Shown here piece by piece: positions 6,792-10,742 of a DNA stretch of 10,742 nt. The first letter of the stretch is position 1; the number at the start of each line of letters is the position of its first letter. This DNA is from Acidobacteriota bacterium (GTDB lineage: Bacteria; Acidobacteriota; UBA6911; RPQK01; JADFOI01): assembly GCA_027295745.1 (NCBI GenBank), contig JAPUKI010000182.1:1-10742 (forward strand), written 5' to 3'. Both the position numbers and the translations under genes were made by a program. The notes under the pieces are model-generated. The model made no database searches and had not been told where the DNA came from. It saw only the letters and a list, made by a program, of their open reading frames with translations.

Positions 6792-7592
6792 CTAGCGGCC
6801 CTTAAAAGCGGGCATCCTCTTTTCCATAAAGCTCTTCATTCCCTCGGCGGCATCTTCACTGTCAAAAGCCTGCTGGAGCAGCTCTCGCTCCAAGGCCAAA
6901 CCATCCACGAGGGACATCTCAAAGCCGGACTTTACGGCCCGCTTGATACATCCCACGGATCGGGCGGCCTTGTTGGGAGGTACGAACTGGCGGGCGTAGA
7001 CGAGTACATCCTCAAAAAACCCATCCTTCTCATAGATGTGGTTGATGATCCCCATCTCGAGAGCTTCCTCGAAATTGACGGTTCGGCCCGTAGCCATGAG
7101 TTCCAAGGCCCTTCCGTTGCCGATCAAGCGGGCCAGCCTCTGGGTTCCGCCCATGCCGGGGATCAGCCCCAGGTTGATCTCGGGCAGTCCCACCCCACCC
7201 GCGTCTTTCTTGGCAAGCCTGATGTCACAGGCCAGCGCAATTTCCAACCCGCCTCCCAGAGCACGACCGTTGAGTGCGGCAATGACCAGCTTGGGGGTGT
7301 TTTCCAGCCGACACAACACCTCGTTTCCGTGTAATCCGAAGTTGTAGCGGTACTGGGAAGAGCGTTCGGAGATGTCTTTGACATTTGCACCCGCACAAAA
7401 GAACCTGTCCCCCTGGCCCCGAACCACGATCACGTGTACGTTCTCGTCAAAGCGGGCCTTGAGGATAGCCTCATCCAACTCCCGCATCATCTCGTGATCA
7501 TAGGCATTGGCGGGCGGATTATTGAGCTCGAAAATGGCGATACCCTCTTCGACACGATACTCAACCAGTTTTTCTTCGGTCTGTGTTTCCAT
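6792..7592 (-). CDS. Enoyl-CoA hydratase (crotonase) with both catalytic glutamates, 266 aa
   Basis: This is a typical enoyl-CoA hydratase, of usual length. The oxyanion loop is CAGAN (66-70), the first catalytic Glu is Glu117 in GGGLE, and the second is Glu138 in LPEINLGLIPGMGGTQRL. Both glutamates are those used for syn-addition of water to trans-2-enoyl-CoA thioesters, so hydration is the likely reaction, in contrast to the crotonase encoded at 4119-4901. The substrate is probably an unsaturated acyl-CoA arising after ring opening (inference from the neighbours). The ATG at 7592 is preceded by AGGAGG at good distance. It is the first gene of the leftward operon and is divergent from the BoxB-like gene across the 242-bp control region. 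It is much shorter than BoxC (about 550 residues), so it is not that enzyme. Confidence 0.93.
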   Translation of the reverse strand: METQTEEKLVEYRVEEGIAIFELNNPPANAYDHEMMRELDEAILKARFDENVHVIVVRGQGDRFFCAGANVKDISERSSQYRYNFGLHGNEVLCRLENTPKLVIAALNGRALGGGLEIALACDIRLAKKDAGGVGLPEINLGLIPGMGGTQRLARLIGNGRALELMATGRTVNFEEALEMGIINHIYEKDGFFEDVLVYARQFVPPNKAARSVGCIKRAVKSGFEMSLVDGLALERELLQQAFDSEDAAEGMKSFMEKRMPAFKGR

Positions 7593-7651
7593 AACTCCTC
7601 CTAAAAGATAAAATGAGCTGAGCTTTGTTGGAAATGAATCATACAGTTCAC

Positions 7652-7681
7652 TTGATTTCGACTCAAATAGGATGTTATATT
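7652..7681 (+). promoter_or_regulatory. Candidate sigma70-type promoter of the BoxB-like gene
   Basis: TTGATT at 7652-7657 and TATATT at 7676-7681 are 18 bases apart. They precede a leader of about 150 bases before the ATG at 7835. The -35 resembles the TTGATG seen at 348-353, and the candidate operator begins five bases after the -10, much as in that other divergent region. A promoter for the leftward operon must lie in the same spacer, but I could not pick one with confidence. Confidence 0.42.
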
Positions 7682-7685
7682 TTAG

Positions 7686-7704
7686 AACGAACGTCCGACA
7701 GAAT
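7686..7704 (+). promoter_or_regulatory. Candidate repressor operator, copy 2
   Basis: AACGAACGTCCGACAGAAT matches copy 1 (388-406) at 16 of 19 bases. The core CGAACGTCCG is an 8/10 palindrome around ACGT. Its place just downstream of a -10 candidate, between the divergent hydratase and BoxB-like genes, suits repression of an inducible catabolic operon. From memory, the TetR-family regulator PaaR of Thermus, which responds to phenylacetyl-CoA, recognises a similar CG-rich palindrome. That resemblance is suggestive only. Confidence 0.5.
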
Positions 7705-7737
7705 GCAAGCTTTTAAACGCAGCCGCCAGGAGAAGCC

Positions 7738-7821
7738 ATGGGAAACAACACCACCATGGCTAGGAGCACCAAAGGCCGATCACCTCAATCACCACAGCCG
7801 GGTCAAGCTGGGGGACAGTAA
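7738..7821 (+). CDS. Possible 27-codon leader ORF before the BoxB-like gene
   Basis: An ATG at 7738 is preceded by CAGGAGAAGCC (GGAG five bases before the start) and opens a 27-codon frame ending at the TAA at 7819-7821. The product would be rich in Gly, Gln, Pro, Ser and Thr, with no recognisable motif. The last A of the TAA is also the first base of the AGGAGG (7821-7826) that serves the BoxB-like gene, so translating it could influence that gene. It may equally be an accident in a 150-bp leader. Confidence 0.25.
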   Translation: MGNNTTMARSTKGRSPQSPQPGQAGGQ

Positions 7822-7834
7822 GGAGGCAGAATAA

Positions 7835-8956
7835 ATGTTAATTAAGCCGTCAAGAATTCAGGGCTTTGATGACTGGGTAGATCTCTTTCACCAATGGCGT
7901 AATGAGATTGGTTATCCGACGGAACTGGTGGGAGACTATCACTTCGAGACCAAGCTGGGGGCACTCGAGAGCGACGAGATCGAGTTCGGACATTTTGCCG
8001 GACAGCCTAAGTGGGAAAGGCTGATTGACATTCCGGATCAGCGGATCCGGGACGCCTTGGAGCACCTGGTGGAGTATCAGGGGGATACTGAGTTTGCCTC
8101 CGTTGAGCAGCAGAAGAATCTGCTGGAGAGAGCCCCCACCGACTATGACCTGGACAGCATCATCCGGGTCAACCGGGAAGAGATGCGGCATGGGTGGCAA
8201 ATGAGCTACCTGCTGGTGACCCACTTTGGAGAGGCGGGCAAACATCAGGCTCAGAAGTTGCTGGAGCGGTGTGCAACCACGAATACGCGCTTGCTCGGCT
8301 CCTTTAATGTGCCGATCCGGTGCTGGCTCGACTTTTTTACCTATGCCTCTTTTATTGATCGGGACGGCAAGTTTCAGCTCAACATGCTCAGCCGAAGCAG
8401 TTTTGCCCCGCTGGCGCGCAGCATGCGGCCCATGCTTCAGGAAGAGGCCTATCACCTGCTGACCGGAAATACCGGCTTGATGCGGGTCGTCAAGGCCGGA
8501 AGGATTCCCATCTCAACCATTCAGAAGTACTTCTACAAGTGGATTTCCACGGCCTACGACCTGTTTGGCCAGGATGAGTCTTCTTCGGCGCACTGGGCCT
8601 ACCTTTGGGGCTTGAAGGGACGCTACGACGAGCACGTGTATGAAGATCCGGCGGATATGGGGAAGCTGAACGAGCTCTCGCGCTCGCTGTACCACAAAGA
8701 AGTCGGTGCCATTGTTGACGCGTTGAACCGCCAAATTCCAGAGGAACAGCCAAAGCTACGGCTTCCCGATCCGAAGTTCAACCGCAACATTGGAGAGTAT
8801 GCAGGGGAGACCTACAGCGTGGAGGGCGAACCGCTTTCTGCGGAAGAATACGAGAAGCATCTGGAAGAGGTCATGCCTTCAGATGCCGACGACGAGTTTA
8901 TGATCGGCATCGAAAAAGAGAAGGATTGGATTATAGACCCCAAACAGAAGAAGTAG
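7835..8956 (+). CDS. BoxB-like di-iron aryl-CoA epoxidase (oxygenase component), 373 aa
   Basis: The sequence aligns, from memory, along most of BoxB, the oxygenase part of benzoyl-CoA 2,3-epoxidase. Shared blocks include QGDTEFASVEQQ (82-93), REEMRHGWQMSYLL (114-127), DRDGKFQL (175-182), EEAYHLLTG (203-211) and GLKGR (259-263). The six di-iron ligands of BoxB are all in place with matching spacing: Glu86, Glu116, His119, Asp175, Glu204, His207. The family uses O2 and two electrons to epoxidise the ring of an aryl-CoA. At 373 residues it is about 100 shorter than classical BoxB, with a trimmed N terminus and a shorter C-terminal region, so it may act on another aryl-CoA. It is related to PaaA but closer to BoxB in these motifs. 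The ATG at 7835 follows AGGAGG by eight bases. No BoxA or PaaE-type reductase is in the window; the divergent NuoE/F-like pair may serve. It is convergent with the iron-sulfur protein gene (15-bp gap). Confidence 0.9.
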   Translation: MLIKPSRIQGFDDWVDLFHQWRNEIGYPTELVGDYHFETKLGALESDEIEFGHFAGQPKWERLIDIPDQRIRDALEHLVEYQGDTEFASVEQQKNLLERAPTDYDLDSIIRVNREEMRHGWQMSYLLVTHFGEAGKHQAQKLLERCATTNTRLLGSFNVPIRCWLDFFTYASFIDRDGKFQLNMLSRSSFAPLARSMRPMLQEEAYHLLTGNTGLMRVVKAGRIPISTIQKYFYKWISTAYDLFGQDESSSAHWAYLWGLKGRYDEHVYEDPADMGKLNELSRSLYHKEVGAIVDALNRQIPEEQPKLRLPDPKFNRNIGEYAGETYSVEGEPLSAEEYEKHLEEVMPSDADDEFMIGIEKEKDWIIDPKQKK

Positions 8957-8971
8957 TTTCTGTGGCCTCGT

Positions 8972-10249
8972 CTATTCCTCCAGATCCAGCCCATAGGCCC
9001 GGGCCATCACGACGATGGGATGGACCGGTTTCTGGCCGGTTCCCTGTTGAATCTGGACGGCGGACAGGGGACAATCGGTCACCGGGCAGGCGTCCTCGGA
9101 TTTCATGAACTTGAAGAGCGCCCGTCCCACTTTCATCGAAGCCTCAAAGTTCTCCTTCTTTACGCTCCAAGTGCCATCGTGCCCGCTGCAGCATTGCATC
9201 CGCGCGACTTCTGTTCCGGGAATCAGCTTCATCAGCTCTTGCCCTTTGAAGCCGATGTTCTGCACCTTGAGATGGCAGGGCTGATGGTATCGGATCTTGC
9301 CCATGTGCTGCGTAAAGCCCAGGTCCAATTTGCCACTTCCGTGGACCTTCATCAGATACTCCGATAGATCGTAAGTGTTCTCAGCAACCAGCCTGGCATC
9401 GTCGGTGGGCAGGAACCGCGGGTAGTCCTGCTTAAGCATGTAGCTGCAGCTCGCGGCGGGTACCACAATCTTGTATCCCTGCCGGACGGCCTGGCTCAAA
9501 ACAGCCACGTTGGACTCGATTTTCTTGATGGCGAGATCCACCAGACCCACGTCCAGAAAGGGAAGGCCGCAGCACTGCTGGTCTGGCACCAGGAACTCGA
9601 TCCCGTTTTTTTCGAACACTCCGACCGTGGCTTTGCCGATCTCCGGCTCGTTATAGTTGACCGTGCAGGTATGGAAGAGCGCCACCTTTTCCACCCCGTC
9701 ACCCTTTTCGGACGGTGCGCGGGCGGAGCGCTTGTGGAACCACTTGGCAAAGGTCTCCGTATGGAAGGTGGGCAGCAGCCGATCCTTGTGAACTCCCAGA
9801 AGTTTTTCGAGCAAACCGCGCAGGAAAGGATTCCGATTGGCCCAGTTCACCAGCGGGGCTACCAGGCTGGCCAGGCTTCCCACTAAATCGGTGTCCCCGA
9901 AGAGTCTGTCGGCGAGGCTGGCCCCCCGCTGCTTTGCTGCGACAAGACTAGCTCTCATCATGGTCCGAGGGAAGTCGATGTCCCACTCGTGAGGGGGAAC
10001 ATAGGGGCAGACTGAGTAGCAAAGCTTGCATTGGTAGCACAGGCTGACGACGTCATTCACCTGCTCTTCACTGAGTGCCTCCACGTCACCGAAGTTCTCA
10101 TCCACCCACTGAAACAGGTTGACAAAGGAGGGGCAGTAGCTCTCGCAGACCCGGCAACCATGACAGACATCGAACACCCGCAGAAGTTCCTTCTGACTCG
10201 CCTGTGGGTCCCAGAACTCTGTGGTCTGCAGGTCAAAGTTTAAGGACAT
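8972..10249 (-). CDS. Iron-sulfur oxidoreductase, two [4Fe-4S] plus two CCG domains (GlpC/HdrD-like), 425 aa
   Basis: The N terminus has two ferredoxin-type [4Fe-4S] motifs: Cys29, 32, 35, 39 and Cys71, 74, 77, 81. After a linker come two cysteine-rich CCG domains: the first with Cys195, the pair 226-227 and Cys268; the second with Cys325, the pair 353-354 (CCSG) and Cys388. This is the architecture of HdrD and GlpC relatives, which pass electrons between a dehydrogenase and quinone or a disulfide. The short hydrophobic stretch near 121-135 is too weak to call a membrane anchor. Proteins of this subtype are often encoded near rubrerythrin genes (from memory); none is seen here. It may connect the pathway's redox reactions to the quinone pool, but the partner is unknown. 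ATG 10249 follows AAAGGGA. It is convergent with the BoxB-like gene and downstream of the regulator gene. Confidence 0.92.
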   Translation of the reverse strand: MSLNFDLQTTEFWDPQASQKELLRVFDVCHGCRVCESYCPSFVNLFQWVDENFGDVEALSEEQVNDVVSLCYQCKLCYSVCPYVPPHEWDIDFPRTMMRASLVAAKQRGASLADRLFGDTDLVGSLASLVAPLVNWANRNPFLRGLLEKLLGVHKDRLLPTFHTETFAKWFHKRSARAPSEKGDGVEKVALFHTCTVNYNEPEIGKATVGVFEKNGIEFLVPDQQCCGLPFLDVGLVDLAIKKIESNVAVLSQAVRQGYKIVVPAASCSYMLKQDYPRFLPTDDARLVAENTYDLSEYLMKVHGSGKLDLGFTQHMGKIRYHQPCHLKVQNIGFKGQELMKLIPGTEVARMQCCSGHDGTWSVKKENFEASMKVGRALFKFMKSEDACPVTDCPLSAVQIQQGTGQKPVHPIVVMARAYGLDLEE

Positions 10250-10282
10250 TTTCCCTTTCGTTGGGTCTCCTCATTAGAAGAA

Positions 10283-10311
10283 ATAGGGAGTGGAATCTTA
10301 CTCCTTCCTAT
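10283..10311. repeat. Imperfect inverted repeat upstream of the iron-sulfur protein gene
   Basis: ATAGGGAGT (10283-10291) can pair with ACTC (10300-10303) and CCTAT (10307-10311), leaving an 8-base loop and a 3-base bulge. It lies about 35 bases before the ATG at 10249 of the minus-strand gene, between that gene and the inverted-repeat element. It has no flanking T-run, so it is not a convincing intrinsic terminator. An operator or mRNA leader hairpin is possible. Confidence 0.3.
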
Positions 10312-10350
10312 GGAACAGGGCAAACCACCCTCCTGAGCCTCAAAAGGGGT

Positions 10351-10511
10351 TAGCCCGCATTTCTCACACCCGGTCTACTGCATCGGCGCAATGCTCCGGC
10401 GTGCTGCACCGACCGCGCGACCCTCGAGCGGGTGCCCCCGCGCGTGGCGCAACGCACTCAGACCGGTCCTTTCGCCGCTTCGCGACGACCTGGTGTGAGA
10501 AAAGCGGGCTA
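10351..10511. mobile_element. MITE-like inverted-repeat element, copy 2 (161 bp, non-coding)
   Basis: The left end TAGCCCGCATTTCTCACACC (10351-10370) and the right end read on the other strand, TAGCCCGCTTTTCTCACACC (10511-10492), match at 19 of 20 bases. The interior shares TCTACTGC and the GCGACCC...AGCGGGTGCCCCCG core with the copy at 6208-6403 but is 35 bp shorter and otherwise diverged, so the two are not a recent duplication. GGGG occurs on both sides (left GGGGT, right GGGGC), perhaps a remnant of a target duplication. There is no transposase gene. Its right end supplies the TAG stop of the regulator gene at 10509-10742. Confidence 0.85.
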
Positions 10512-10742
10512 GGGGCGAAGGTAACCGTGAAGAAAGATTTCAGACATCGCTTCCACAACTTCTTCGATGGGTGTTCTCTTTTTTGGGTTATACCAGGTGT
10601 AAACCCAATTGATCATCCCAAACAAGGCCAACGCTGCCAGCTTGGGATCTGTCACCGGTTTGCGGCGCTTGTCCTGAACGTCGCTCAGGATTTGAGTCAA
10701 ACGTTTCACATAGGTTCTTTTTCTCTCCTGAATCTTTTCTCG
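10509..10742 (-). CDS. TetR-family transcriptional regulator, C-terminal 77 residues (cut by window edge)
   Basis: The reverse strand is open from the right edge to a TAG at 10511-10509. The visible part reads like the end of a TetR-type ligand-binding domain: RKRTYVKRLTQIL followed by a Lys/Arg-rich loop and then ALALFGMINWVYTWYNP, a helix block typical of TetR regulators of fatty-acid and aromatic-acid catabolism, ending with EEVVEAMSEIFLHG. The DNA-binding helix-turn-helix lies outside the window. A GTG at 10709 is not the real start because the frame stays open and family-like upstream of it. It is a candidate to bind the sites at 388-406 and 7686-7704 and respond to an acyl- or aryl-CoA (inference). 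The stop codon is formed by the end of the adjacent inverted-repeat element, so its last residues may have been altered. Confidence 0.82.
   Translation of the reverse strand, partial: REKIQERKRTYVKRLTQILSDVQDKRRKPVTDPKLAALALFGMINWVYTWYNPKKRTPIEEVVEAMSEIFLHGYLRP

Noticed and set aside
7366..7378. GAACGCTC-type half match to the operator inside the hydratase gene
   Set aside because: It is explained by coding sequence, lacks the flanking AGAAT match and is about 220 bp inside the gene.
6792..7592. Identification of the hydratase as BoxC or a PaaZ part
   Set aside because: BoxC is about twice this length, and PaaZ hydratase domains are of the MaoC hot-dog fold, whereas this is a single crotonase domain with standard hydratase glutamates.
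7625..7834. 69-codon frame with a TTG start running through the divergent control region into the BoxB-like start
   Set aside because: It spans the promoter and operator candidates, has no Shine-Dalgarno and no motif. Only the smaller frame at 7738-7821 has a ribosome site.
8957..8971. Terminator between the convergent BoxB-like and iron-sulfur protein genes
   Set aside because: The 15-bp gap holds no stem-loop or T-run.

Overview
The window is a stretch of bacterial chromosome packed with catabolic genes, about 55% GC by eye, with tight gene spacing, clear Shine-Dalgarno sites, and TTG and GTG starts beside ATG. The gene content (aryl-CoA ligase, BoxB-like di-iron epoxidase, enoyl-CoA hydratase/isomerases, aldehyde dehydrogenases, NuoE/NuoF-like proteins, a GlpC/HdrD-like iron-sulfur protein, a TetR-type regulator) suggests a respiring bacterium that degrades aromatic or related acids through CoA thioesters. 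No rRNA or other marker gene is present, so I do not name a phylum. The short inverted-repeat elements fit an environmental, possibly uncultivated lineage.

Layout. 1-294 (-): start of an aldehyde dehydrogenase that runs off the left edge. 295-458: divergent control region with a candidate repressor site. 459-1925 (+): a second, paralogous aldehyde dehydrogenase. 1929-3275 (-): PaaK-like aryl-CoA ligase, convergent with it. 3276-3410: divergent spacer with a 10-bp direct repeat. 3411-4112 (+): transglutaminase-like protein. A leftward operon starts at 7592: enoyl-CoA hydratase (7592-6792), small thioredoxin-fold [2Fe-2S] protein (6733-6401), an inverted-repeat element (6403-6208), NuoF-like flavo-iron-sulfur subunit (6145-4913) and an isomerase-type crotonase (4901-4119). 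7593-7834: divergent control region with a second copy of the repressor site. 7835-8956 (+): BoxB-like di-iron epoxidase. 8972-10249 (-): CCG-domain iron-sulfur protein. 10351-10511: a second copy of the inverted-repeat element. 10509-10742 (-): C-terminal part of a TetR-family regulator that continues past the right edge.

How the parts may fit together (inference). The ligase would make an aryl-CoA. The BoxB-like protein would epoxidise the ring with O2. The isomerase-type crotonase could rearrange the epoxide, the hydratase-type crotonase could act on the opened or unsaturated product, and the aldehyde dehydrogenases could oxidise the semialdehyde. The usual reductases (BoxA, PaaE) and the fused ring-opening enzymes (BoxC, PaaZ) are absent from the window. 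In their place are a NuoE/NuoF-like pair and separate crotonase and dehydrogenase genes. This looks like a mixed Box/Paa aryl-CoA pathway with an unusual candidate NADH-linked electron supply. The two divergent promoters share a 16/19-matching CG-centred site just downstream of their -10 boxes, so one regulator, plausibly the TetR protein at the right edge, may control the set.

The two inverted-repeat elements each supply, from their outermost three bases, the TAG stop codon of the gene that abuts them.
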